Origin: an uncultured Clostridia bacterium
Lineage (GTDB): Bacteria; Bacillota; Clostridia; TANB77; CAG-508
Assembly: GCA_948585895.1 (NCBI GenBank)
Contig: CAPBNZ010000020.1
Location: 1-26,478 of the forward strand
Direction: 5' to 3'
Length of the DNA: 26,478 nucleotides
Below the pieces are notes generated by a model. It did no database searches and was not told the DNA's origin. It saw only the letters and a list, made by a program, of their open reading frames with translations. The translations under genes and the position numbers were made by a program. Of this stretch, positions 8,195 to 14,717 are shown one piece after another. How positions within the stretch are numbered: the first letter of the stretch is position 1; each line of letters starts with the position of its first letter.

Positions 8195-8768
8195 ATGTCA
8201 AAGTTACTTATGTTAGGAATAGGAAATGGTGGAACAATAGATTTATACAATACCTGTTTTGTTATACAAAATCCATAATGGAAGTATCAAAACATATACT
8301 ACCAGAAAAGTTAGTAGCAGGAATTTTAAATATTACAGACTTTCATATTTTAAATGATAGAGAAAAAATAGATATAAATGGAATAAATTATACTTTCTTT
8401 GATATAAATGCAAGAGGTACAAAACAATTTGGATTTGAATGTATGATAGATGAAAAAAATTAGTATTTTTAGGAGATGAGACACTAAATCCTAAATTATA
8501 TGACAGAGTTAGAAATGCAGATTATGTTATGCATGAAGCATTTTGTTTAGATTCAGAAGAGAACATTTTTCATGCTTATGAAAAAAATCATTCAACTGCT
8601 AAAAGTGCAACTAAAGTTATGAATGATTTAGAAGTAAGGAACTTAATTTTATATCATACAGAAGAATCACATGGAACTGATAGGAAAAGATTATATATAG
8701 AAGAAGCACAAGAAAAATTTAAAGGAAATGTTTATGTACCAGATGATTTAGAAATAATTGAATTATAG
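8195..8768 (+). pseudogene. Metallo-beta-lactamase-fold hydrolase (RNase Z-like), deleted and frameshifted
   Basis: The start (ATG 8195, after GGAAAGGTG) reads MSKLLMLGIGNGGTIDLYNT, the usual opening of an RNase Z-like MBL-fold hydrolase, but stops at 8276-8278. The next frame resumes well into the family, at a point after where the HxHxDH metal-binding loop should be, so a segment coding for that loop appears deleted. A second break occurs in a run of seven A bases near 8453-8459. One extra A would give a continuous frame into LVFLGDETLN, which carries the usual later Asp ligand, and on to ADYVMHEAF and NLILYHTEESHG. With the metal loop gone the protein cannot be active. Confidence 0.75.
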
Positions 8769-8781
8769 GTTGGGAGGATTA

Positions 8782-9091
8782 ATGATATCGTAGTTATAGC
8801 AGGATGTATTATAGTTAGAGATAATAAAATACTAATGGTAAAAGAAGCAAAAAAACAATGTTATGGGCAATGGAATTTTTCAGCAGGACATGTGGATGAA
8901 TTTGAAAAAATAACAGAAGGAGCAATTAGAGAAGCTTATGAAGAAACTGGTTGTAAAGTAAAACTCACAGGAGTATTGCCAATTGCTTCTGTTGATGGTG
9001 AAGATGGAGAAACACGAATAATGGTAAGGTTTACAGCAAATATAATAGAAGAAAATATTAGATTTAATACAGATTATGTACTCCAGTAACT
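8782..9091 (+). pseudogene. Nudix hydrolase remnant, truncated at both ends
   Basis: The Nudix box is complete: G-x5-E-x7-RE-x2-EE-x-G-C in the segment starting GHVDEF and ending EETGC. It would bind the divalent metal that hydrolyses nucleoside diphosphate derivatives. The ribosome binding site GGGAGG (8772-8777) precedes ATG 8782, but that frame ends after three codons. The Nudix protein is in the neighbouring frame, whose only ATG (8835) lies past the first beta strand (VVIAGCIIV). At its 3' end the frame runs into foreign sequence after RFNTDY and stops, losing the C-terminal third. It is therefore broken at the start and fused to another gene's remains. Confidence 0.7.
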
Positions 9092-9283
9092 GGATATGGA
9101 TTAACGATGTCAGCATTTGAAGCATCATTATATGCAAAAGAGGTAGGAGCTACTTTAGTAATTCCAATTCATATGGATAATCCAGCATTTCCACCAAACT
9201 TTGATTTTATAAGAGAAATGTTTGAAAAATATGATGTGGATTATGAGATATTAGAAAATGATGAAAGTATTGAAATAGAATAA
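9077..9283 (+). pseudogene. C-terminal fragment of an UlaG-like MBL-fold hydrolase
   Basis: A frame of 68 codons ends at the stop 9281-9283. It contains the segment KEVGATLVIPIHMDNPAFPP, which resembles the last metal-ligand region (PIHMDN) of UlaG-type metal-dependent hydrolases. It continues to the natural end of that family. The N-terminal two-thirds is missing. It overlaps the last codons of the Nudix remnant in another frame, so a deletion seems to have joined the two genes. Confidence 0.55.
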
Positions 9284-9312
9284 AAGCAATTGTAACATTA
9301 TGTATAAACTAA

Positions 9313-9339
9313 TTTGAGGTTTCAATTTGAAACCTCAAA
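9313..9339. other. Perfect 12-bp inverted repeat
   Basis: TTTGAGGTTTCA at 9313-9324 pairs with TGAAACCTCAAA at 9328-9339 across a 3 nt loop. It lies between the decayed hydrolase genes and the promoter of the toxin-antitoxin locus. There is no T-run, so it is not a textbook terminator, but it could insulate the two units. Confidence 0.6.
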
Positions 9340-9356
9340 AGTTAACGTAAAAATAA

Positions 9357-9385
9357 TTGACAAATATAATAAAATAACTTATAAT
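9357..9385 (+). promoter_or_regulatory. Consensus sigma-A promoter of the type III antitoxin RNA
   Basis: TTGACA (9357-9362) and TATAAT (9380-9385) are both perfect consensus with a 17 nt spacer. Transcription would begin near 9392, about 30 nt before the first antitoxin repeat. Such a strong promoter fits the need to make antitoxin RNA in excess. Confidence 0.85.
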
Positions 9386-9399
9386 GAATATAATAAAAG

Positions 9400-9422
9400 A
9401 AACAATAATTTAATTATTGTTT
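9400..9422. promoter_or_regulatory. Perfect 10-bp palindrome at the 5' end of the antitoxin transcript
   Basis: AAACAATAAT and ATTATTGTTT flank TTA. It lies just downstream of the predicted transcription start and touches the first repeat. It could be a protein operator or a 5' hairpin in the antitoxin precursor. Confidence 0.5.
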
Positions 9423-9532
9423 AAAAGTGGTAAGCCTCTACCATAAGTGAGGAACGAAAAAAGTGGTGAGCCTCTACCATAAAGTGGGGAACGAAAAAAG
9501 CGGTGAACTTCTACCATAAAGTGAAGAACGAA
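9423..9532 (+). ncRNA. Type III antitoxin RNA: three tandem pseudoknot repeats
   Basis: Three head-to-tail repeats lie at 9423-9458 (36 nt), 9459-9495 (37 nt) and 9496-9532 (37 nt), with a short AAAAG-like partial start at 9533. Each begins with an A-tract and ends GAACGAA. Each can form an H-type pseudoknot. Stem 1 pairs UGGU(A/G) with UACCA; repeat 3 is one pair shorter. Stem 2 pairs loop bases with a downstream run: CCUC/GAGG, CCUC/GGGG and CUUC/GAAG in repeats 1 to 3. These changes preserve pairing. In known type III systems the toxin cuts the precursor within the A-rich boundaries and is then bound and inhibited by the repeat RNA. That mechanism is inferred here from the layout. Confidence 0.85.
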
Positions 9533-9540
9533 AAAAGTAG

Positions 9541-9560
9541 GGATACCAGAAATGGTATCC
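9541..9560 (+). terminator. Hairpin between antitoxin repeats and toxin
   Basis: GGATACC and GGTATCC pair across a 6 nt loop. The T-tract is weak, so read-through is expected. Type III TA loci usually have such a leaky terminator here, so that antitoxin RNA exceeds toxin mRNA. Confidence 0.7.
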
Positions 9561-9581
9561 TAATTTATTAAGGAGCAACAA

Positions 9582-10010
9582 ATGGAAAAATTAAATTTTT
9601 ATATAGTTAAGGAAGAATATGTAAGATACATGAGCCAATTTGATAAAAGAATATCAAAATCGTATGATGAAAAAGCAAGAAGACCATTTATAGGAATTGT
9701 ATTAAAAGTAGATGAAATATTATATTTTGCACCATTTACATCACCTAAACCGAAACACTTAAAGATGAAGAATACAATAGATTTTTTAAAGATAGACAAT
9801 GGAAGTTTAGGAGCAATTAACTTTAATAATATGATACCAATTCCAATGGAACAATGCATAAAAATTGATGTTGAAAATGAGAAAGATGAAACATATAAAA
9901 CATTATTATATAAGCAAATACATTGGTGTAATGAAAGGGAAAATGCAACTGTAATCCTAAATAGAGCTAAGAATTTATATAATAAAGTTATAAATAAAAG
10001 ACTACCATAA
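9582..10010 (+). CDS. Type III toxin-antitoxin endoribonuclease, ToxN/AbiQ/CptN-like
   Basis: A 142 aa protein with the marks of the ToxN/AbiQ superfamily: an N-terminal F/Y-rich strand (NFYIVKEEYVRYM), then RPFIGIVLKV, then ILYFAPFTSPKPKH at about residues 48-61, and a later GAINFNNMIPIP. Family members are sequence-preferring endoribonucleases that act on mRNA and are held inactive by their cognate repeat RNA. Several abort phage infection. AGGAG at 9570-9574 is placed correctly before ATG 9582. The gene follows three tandem RNA repeats and a leaky hairpin, exactly the expected type III order. No break is seen, in contrast to the decayed genes around it. I cannot say by eye whether it is nearer to ToxN, CptN or TenpN. 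Confidence 0.85.
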   Translation: MEKLNFYIVKEEYVRYMSQFDKRISKSYDEKARRPFIGIVLKVDEILYFAPFTSPKPKHLKMKNTIDFLKIDNGSLGAINFNNMIPIPMEQCIKIDVENEKDETYKTLLYKQIHWCNERENATVILNRAKNLYNKVINKRLP

Positions 10011-10411
10011 AGAATAATTGATAGATGTTGTGATTTCAAAATGTTAGAAGAAAAATCACAACAATATAAATAAAAAGAAGCGGATACAAAAAAATCTTGA
10101 AAAGCTACAGCTACAAGCAAATAGAAAAATAGGATGTTTATAATCCTTTTTTAAAAAATGTATTTGTATTAAGAAATTGTCATTACATAGTATATGTAGT
10201 TGATACCATGAAAATGGGGAAAGCTAATAAGTCAGCAATAACTTTGTGAAAACAAAGGTAAAGTAGAAAACTTTGTGTTAGGGCAAAGGTACAAAGAGTA
10301 ACATAAAAAAGCACAAAATTACTCTGCTTAAAAACATAACAAAATTTTATAATAATGTTATAATGAAAGCAATAACTAGTAAATTTGTTGCTAAGATTGG
10401 AGATAGAAAAA
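10011..10411. other. Intergenic region, about 400 nt, with hairpins and a short tandem repeat
   Basis: No convincing gene. An 11-bp hairpin (10026-10036 with 10053-10063) follows the toxin stop, and a terminator follows at 10131-10152. Two imperfect units beginning AACTTTGTG lie at 10240-10268 and 10269-10298; each can form a CTTTG/CAAAG hairpin. A TATAAT at 10359-10364 may be the -10 box of the acetyltransferase gene, but no good -35 box is seen. Confidence 0.45.
10131..10152 (+). terminator. Terminator after the toxin gene
   Basis: AGGAT pairs with ATCCT and is followed by six T bases. The stem is short. It is the first hairpin with a T-run after the toxin. Confidence 0.5.
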
Positions 10412-10858
10412 TTGAATATAAAAGAAATGAAAGATAGAAATTTGTTACTAATAGAGCAATTATTAGAAGTGTGGGAAGATTCCGTAAAAGCAACACATTT
10501 ATTTCTATCAAAGGAAGAAATAGAGAATATAAAAAAATATGTACCGCAAGCATTAAAACGAGTATCACATTTAGTAATGATAGAAAATGAAAACAATGCA
10601 CCAATTGCTTTTATGGGAATTGAAGATAAAAAACTAGAAATGCTATTTATTAAAAATAGTGAAAGAGGAAAAGGAATAGGAAAACAATTATTAAACTATG
10701 CTATAGAACACTATAATGTTAATGAGCTAGAAGTAAATGAACAAAATCCTAATGCAAAAGGATTTTATGAATATATGGGATTTAAAACTTATAAAAGAAC
10801 AGAACTAGATGAACAAGGTAATCCATATCCAATTTTATATATGAGATTAGAAAGATAA
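10412..10858 (+). CDS. GNAT family N-acetyltransferase
   Basis: The acetyl-CoA-binding motif of GNAT enzymes, RGKGIGKQLL, follows the strand KLEMLFI. The C-terminal NPNAKGFYEYMGFK segment is the usual last motif of the fold. The family resembles small cytoplasmic acetyltransferases with WEDSVKATHLFLS near the N-terminus. The acceptor is unknown. The frame opens at TTG 10385, but GGAG at 10399-10402 and family-like beginnings favour TTG 10412 (first residues MNIKEMKDRN); ATG 10430 is another option. At about 148 aa it is complete. It lies 17 nt before the DUF4180 gene and is probably cotranscribed with it. Confidence 0.85.
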   Translation: MNIKEMKDRNLLLIEQLLEVWEDSVKATHLFLSKEEIENIKKYVPQALKRVSHLVMIENENNAPIAFMGIEDKKLEMLFIKNSERGKGIGKQLLNYAIEHYNVNELEVNEQNPNAKGFYEYMGFKTYKRTELDEQGNPYPILYMRLER

Positions 10859-10875
10859 ATTTTAGGAGTAATTAA

Positions 10876-11229
10876 ATGCAAACAAAAGTTATAAATGATA
10901 TAGTAGTGGTTCATAGTAATGAACTTATAATAAAAGATGTTCAATCAGCAATTGATTTTATTATGACTATAAAATATGGAACAAACTGTAATAAAATAGC
11001 ATTAAACAAAGAGTCAGTAATAGAAGACTTCTTTATATTAAGTAAAGGATTAGCAGGAGAGATTTTGCAAAAATTTATAAATTATCAAACAAAATTTGCT
11101 ATATATGGAGATTATTCAAAATATACAAGTAAGCCATTAAAAGACTTTATATATGAGAGCAACAATGGAAAAGAGATATTTTTTGTAGAGAATGAAGATG
11201 AAGCAATAAAGATGTTAAATAAAGCATAA
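10876..11229 (+). CDS. DUF4180 domain protein
   Basis: A 117 aa soluble protein matching the DUF4180 pattern from memory: an N-terminal NDIVVVHSNE strand, IKDVQSAIDFI, KIALNKESVIEDFF, the conserved GLAGEILQKFINY helix, and SKPLKDFIYESNNG near the C-terminus. The biochemical function of the family is not known to me. It often appears beside transcription regulators or acetyltransferases, as here. TAGGAG upstream supports ATG 10876. Confidence 0.8.
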   Translation: MQTKVINDIVVVHSNELIIKDVQSAIDFIMTIKYGTNCNKIALNKESVIEDFFILSKGLAGEILQKFINYQTKFAIYGDYSKYTSKPLKDFIYESNNGKEIFFVENEDEAIKMLNKA

Positions 11230-11445
11230 ACACAAATTACTAGTTGTGTAGATGGAGAAGGCTGGTATCAAGAAGACGGAAAAGAGTCACAAAGTCTAAA
11301 AGCAGAAAATGTTATAACAATTCCAGCAAATGTAAAACATTGGCATGGTGCTAAAAAAATAGTTGGTTTAGTTATTTAGCAGTAGAGGTACCAGGAGAAA
11401 ATACAAGTAATGAATGGTGCGAAAAAGTTACAGATTACAAAAGAT
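11225..11445 (+). pseudogene. Cupin-domain protein remnant
   Basis: A frame after the DUF4180 stop reads VDGEGWYQEDGKES... to VITIPANVKHWHGAKK, the typical second half of a cupin metal pocket with its histidine pair (HWH). It is interrupted near a run of seven A bases at about 11350. Another frame then continues WFSYLAVEVPGENTSNEW to a stop at 11443-11445. The first cupin motif and the start are missing or scrambled. The tail resembles cupins often fused to or next to carboxymuconolactone decarboxylase-like proteins. Confidence 0.6.
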
Positions 11446-11581
11446 AAAAATATTGATTTATCAAAAGGAAAAGATACATATTATTTGTCAGGAGAAAGAA
11501 GAAAAAAACATATTCAAATTGATAGGATAGTTACATGATTTGATAGAAGATGAACAAAAATAGTTATGGGAGATAGAAAAA
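11446..11581. other. Short stretch with a possible unidentified remnant
   Basis: One frame is open through KGKDTYYLSGERRKKHIQID before stopping at about 11537. A neighbouring frame reads HDLIEDEQK to a stop. It looks like the tail of a decayed gene, but no family is recognised. Confidence 0.25.
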
Positions 11582-12235
11582 ATGGGACAAATTAGGATTT
11601 TATGTTATGGTGATTCCAATACATGGGGATATATTTCAGGAAGTAATCATCAAAGATATGGAAATGATGAAAGGTGGACAAAAATTTTATCTAAATTATT
11701 AGGAAGTAGTTTTGAAATAATAGAAGAAGGGTTAAATAGTAGAACTCTTATTTCAGACGATACAAGACCAGGTAAAGAAGGAAAAAATGGATATGAATAT
11801 TTAATACCTTGTTTAGATACACATGACCCAATTGATTTAGTAATAGTCATGCTTGGAACAAATGAATTGAAAGCTGTCTATAACAAGAATGCAAAAGAGG
11901 TTGGAGAGATATTTGAAAAGTATTTTGTAAAAACAATTTTAAACAGAAAATCACAATTTAAAGATAGTTATCCTAGTTTATTAATAGTGGCACCACCAGT
12001 AGTGAATGAATACCAGGATGCTTGTAAAGTAAATGACAAATATTTAGGTGCTACACAAAAATCAAAACAATTGAATGATATTTATAAAGAGATTGCTCAA
12101 AAATATAATTGTGAATTTTTAAGTAATCAAGGATTAGAAACAGGAATGGATGGTGTTCATTTAACAAAAGAAAGTCATAAAAAATTGGCAGAGAAATTGG
12201 AAGATATAATAAATAATAGGTATACAATGATATAA
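11582..12235 (+). CDS. SGNH/GDSL-family hydrolase (esterase)
   Basis: A 217 aa single-domain serine hydrolase. Block I is GDSNTWG with the nucleophile S12. The GLNSRT segment is block II, GTNE with N94 is block III, and DGVHL with D190 and H193 is block V. This sequence layout matches bacterial arylesterase/acyl-hydrolase members of the SGNH superfamily. There is no signal peptide, so it is probably cytoplasmic. The acyl substrate is unknown. ATG 11582 is preceded by GGGAGATAG. It looks intact although the sequence just upstream is decayed. Confidence 0.88.
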   Translation: MGQIRILCYGDSNTWGYISGSNHQRYGNDERWTKILSKLLGSSFEIIEEGLNSRTLISDDTRPGKEGKNGYEYLIPCLDTHDPIDLVIVMLGTNELKAVYNKNAKEVGEIFEKYFVKTILNRKSQFKDSYPSLLIVAPPVVNEYQDACKVNDKYLGATQKSKQLNDIYKEIAQKYNCEFLSNQGLETGMDGVHLTKESHKKLAEKLEDIINNRYTMI

Positions 12236-12302
12236 ATAAAGTAATTAAAATAAAAATTCATATAGATAAAGAACATAGATTAGAAAAAGAGGAAAGATAG
12301 CA

Positions 12303-12878
12303 ATGAAAATAGGAATAGATTTAGATGGGGTTGTAATAGACAGTGAAGCAACTTTTAGAACCTATGAAGAAATATTTGATATAGATATTTTAAAAGGGAA
12401 TAATTTAATAAATAGAGAAGAACCAAAGTTTCAAGCAAGATATCATTGGACAGAAGAACAAGAAAAACAATTTATTGAAAAGTATTTTTTAACAGTATCA
12501 AAACAAAGTAATTTGATGTCAGGTTTTATAGGAGTATATAATTTACTAAAAAAGCAAGGACATGAATTTGTAGTTATTACTGCTAGAGGGGGATTCGTTA
12601 AAGAGATGAAAGAGGATGCAATAAGATTATTAGAAGAAAATGAAATTAGTTTTGATAAGTATTATTGGAAAGTTGATGACAAATTAGAAATTTGTAAAAA
12701 GGAAAAGGTGGATATTATGATTGATGATGATTGGAAAATCATAAAGAAATTATCAGATAATCATGTAAAAACATTATATTTTAGAGATACCAATTTAGTA
12801 GAATTAGAAGAAAATGAATATATAAAAGAGGTAAATAATTGGGGAGATATTTACAGAAGTATAAAGCAAAGTAAGTAA
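12303..12878 (+). CDS. HAD-superfamily 5'-nucleotidase-like phosphatase
   Basis: The first HAD motif is IGIDLDGVVID, with the nucleophile D6 and the acid/base D8. The second motif threonine is in VVITARGG. The late acidic motif is IMIDDDW. Lacking a large cap domain and 191 aa long, it resembles the NT5C/YqfW-like group of nucleotidases that dephosphorylate (deoxy)nucleoside monophosphates. The exact substrate is unknown. The ribosome binding site is GAGGAAAG before ATG 12303. A strong terminator follows at 12919-12958 and closes the accessory strip. Confidence 0.82.
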   Translation: MKIGIDLDGVVIDSEATFRTYEEIFDIDILKGNNLINREEPKFQARYHWTEEQEKQFIEKYFLTVSKQSNLMSGFIGVYNLLKKQGHEFVVITARGGFVKEMKEDAIRLLEENEISFDKYYWKVDDKLEICKKEKVDIMIDDDWKIIKKLSDNHVKTLYFRDTNLVELEENEYIKEVNNWGDIYRSIKQSK

Positions 12879-12918
12879 ATTAAATATCTCAACATAAAGG
12901 ATAAGCATAAAGAAAATG

Positions 12919-12958
12919 AAAAAATACTATAGAATTAAAAAATTATAGTATTTTTTTA
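12919..12958 (+). terminator. Strong intrinsic terminator
   Basis: A perfect 13-bp stem, AAAAAATACTATA (12919-12931) with TATAGTATTTTTT (12944-12956). The 3' arm itself ends in a T-run. It separates the HAD gene from the PadR promoter and can work on both strands. Confidence 0.85.
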
Positions 12959-12966
12959 TTTAACTA

Positions 12967-12995
12967 TTGACAATTTTTATACCTAGTATTACAAT
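12967..12995 (+). promoter_or_regulatory. padR operon promoter
   Basis: TTGACA at 12967-12972 and TACAAT at 12990-12995 with a 17 nt spacer. An ACCTAGT half-site lies inside the spacer at 12981-12987. Confidence 0.8.
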
Positions 12996-13021
12996 GTATA
13001 AAAACCTAGTATAACTAGGTA
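12980..13021. promoter_or_regulatory. Probable PadR operator
   Basis: A perfect inverted repeat, ACCTAGT-ATA-ACTAGGT, lies at 13004-13020, on or just after the predicted transcription start. A third ACCTAGT lies at 12981-12987 between the -35 and -10 boxes. PadR repressors usually bind such palindromes at their own promoters, so binding here would block RNA polymerase. Autorepression is inferred. Confidence 0.75.
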
Positions 13022-13036
13022 TAAAGGAGGGAAAAA

Positions 13037-13375
13037 ATGAAAATTAGCAGAGAACTATTAAAAGGTAGCACTAATATGATTGTATTAAGCCTATTAGAAA
13101 GTGAAAATATGTATGGTTATCAAATGATTAAAGAATTAAGTAAAAAGTCTCAAAATGTGTTTGAATTTCAAGAAGGAACATTATATCCCATACTACATGC
13201 ATTAGAAGAAAAAAATTTTATAGTTTCTTATTGGGATGAAGTAGGAGGAAAAAGAAGAAAATACTATACAATCACAAAAGAGGGAAAGAAGCACCTAAAA
13301 GACAAGAAAGAAGAATGGAAAGTTTTTAGCAACGGAATCAATGAAGTGGTAGGAGGTGTTCTATTTGGATATTAA
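13037..13375 (+). CDS. PadR family transcriptional regulator
   Basis: A 112 aa winged-helix repressor. Family features: an N-terminal ISRELLKGST helix, MYGYQMIKEL, the EGTLYPILHALEE recognition helix, and the wing GGKRRKYYTIT followed by KEGKKHL. PadR proteins form dimers and respond to small molecules or cell-envelope signals. AAAGGAGG at 13023-13030 gives a strong start. Its operator-like palindrome is just upstream. The stop codon overlaps the start of the SEDS-like gene, so the two are translationally coupled and the membrane protein is the likely target of regulation. Confidence 0.95.
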   Translation: MKISRELLKGSTNMIVLSLLESENMYGYQMIKELSKKSQNVFEFQEGTLYPILHALEEKNFIVSYWDEVGGKRRKYYTITKEGKKHLKDKKEEWKVFSNGINEVVGGVLFGY

Positions 13376-14717
13376 AAATTTTCTAGATGATGTGTGCAAT
13401 GAAATTAAATATAAACCAGTAAAAAAATCAATTAGAGAAGAGCTAGAACAACATATACAAGACATAAAAGAGGATTATATAATAAAAGGAATGCAAGAAG
13501 AAAAAGCAGAGCAAAAAGCAATTGAGCAAATGGGACAAGCAAAAGACATTGGGAAGAGATTAAACAAAGTTCACAAACCAAAATTAGATTGGGGGCTATT
13601 AATACCTATTATAATTTTAGTTATATATGGGGTTTTTATTGCAATATGTAAGCAAAATTCTGGCAACACAATCTTAAAAGATACATTTATAGATATGGTA
13701 ACAGGATTAGTAATAGGGGTGGTAATCTATTTTATAGATTATAGAAAAATTAAAAAATATTCCAATTTATTTTACTTAATAGCAAGTTTACTCATATTTT
13801 TACCAGCGATAGGAATGTTCACATCTACTACAAATGGAGTAAAATACTTTAGAATTGCAGGATATACTTTTAATACAGCAATCATTGCGGTACCACTATT
13901 TATAATTTCATTTGCAGGTTTCTTAACTGACTTTAATAAAAAGAACAAAATAGATATCAACATGTTACATTTAAAAGTAACAATATATAAAGACTTAGTA
14001 AAAACAATTGTATTTAGTATATTTTCCTTATTATTAATTATGACCATTCCATCTATGGTAAATGGAATGATATTAGGAATAGTTTATCTAATCATTGCAA
14101 CGTTGTATATTATAAAAACAAGTCCAAAAAAAGTAAGGACATTATTAAAAATGTATGGAACGATGGGGATATTAGTTGTAGGAGCAATGGTTTATATAGG
14201 AATACAGCCATATCATTTTGAAAGATTAGTTGTATCATTCCATCCAGAATTAGATCCAGAAGGATTAGGGTATACAGGAATGCTACAAAAGGAAGTATTA
14301 CAAAAGGCTAAATTAATTGGAGAAGCAGATACTGAAATTATAAAGTCGAATCAATTCATAATTCCAAAAGAAAGTAATTTCACGTTTATCTATTTAATTG
14401 GTAAGGCTGGAATTATACCAGCTATTATTCTCATAATTGCCGTTATATTAATAGCAATAAAAATAATAATAAATTCCAAACTGATGAAAGACTCATATGG
14501 AAAAGTTATTGTACTTGGATTAGGGACATTATATATCTTACAATCTATTATGAGTATATTAATGAATATTAATCTTGGCATACAATTGAATATTAATTTA
14601 CCATTTGTAAGTCTAGGAGGGGCATATTTTGTTGTCAATGCTATTAGTATAGCTTTTATTTTATCAATATATAGAAGAAAAGAAGGAGGGAAAGAATATG
14701 AGCAAACTAGCCAATAG
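13365..14717 (+). CDS. Permease-prefix domain fused to SEDS (FtsW/RodA-like) membrane protein
   Basis: Residues 1-70 form a cytoplasmic helical domain (MDIKNFLDDVCNEIKYKPVK...) like the prefix domain of PadR-linked permeases. About ten hydrophobic helices follow and end with LPFVSLGGAYFVVNAISIAFIL, the C-terminal signature of SEDS proteins. SEDS enzymes polymerise glycan strands from lipid II. The conserved acidic motif (DFIF..xEExG in RodA/FtsW) reads NFTFIYLIGKAG here, with N338 at the catalytic aspartate position. I therefore suspect no polymerase activity, or a divergent one. An in-frame GTG at 13356 overlaps the AGGAGG box, so TTG 13365 is the better start, giving 450 aa. It overlaps padR by 11 nt and the next gene by 20 nt. 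Confidence 0.82.
   Translation: MDIKNFLDDVCNEIKYKPVKKSIREELEQHIQDIKEDYIIKGMQEEKAEQKAIEQMGQAKDIGKRLNKVHKPKLDWGLLIPIIILVIYGVFIAICKQNSGNTILKDTFIDMVTGLVIGVVIYFIDYRKIKKYSNLFYLIASLLIFLPAIGMFTSTTNGVKYFRIAGYTFNTAIIAVPLFIISFAGFLTDFNKKNKIDINMLHLKVTIYKDLVKTIVFSIFSLLLIMTIPSMVNGMILGIVYLIIATLYIIKTSPKKVRTLLKMYGTMGILVVGAMVYIGIQPYHFERLVVSFHPELDPEGLGYTGMLQKEVLQKAKLIGEADTEIIKSNQFIIPKESNFTFIYLIGKAGIIPAIILIIAVILIAIKIIINSKLMKDSYGKVIVLGLGTLYILQSIMSILMNINLGIQLNINLPFVSLGGAYFVVNAISIAFILSIYRRKEGGKEYEQTSQ

Noticed and set aside
9423..9537. The tandem repeats as a CRISPR array
   Set aside because: The repeats are directly adjacent with no unique spacers, and there are no cas genes. A type III antitoxin array explains the layout better.
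9599..10120. A 173-codon minus-strand frame covering the toxin gene
   Set aside because: It is antisense to a well-supported toxin ORF, has no ribosome binding site, and its Ser/Phe-rich composition mirrors the sense codons.
10183..10604. Two overlapping minus-strand open frames (137 and 85 codons) around the acetyltransferase gene
   Set aside because: They are shadows of the GNAT coding sequence and of the AT-rich spacer, rich in Phe and Ser/Leu as expected from antisense A-rich codons, with no start signal.
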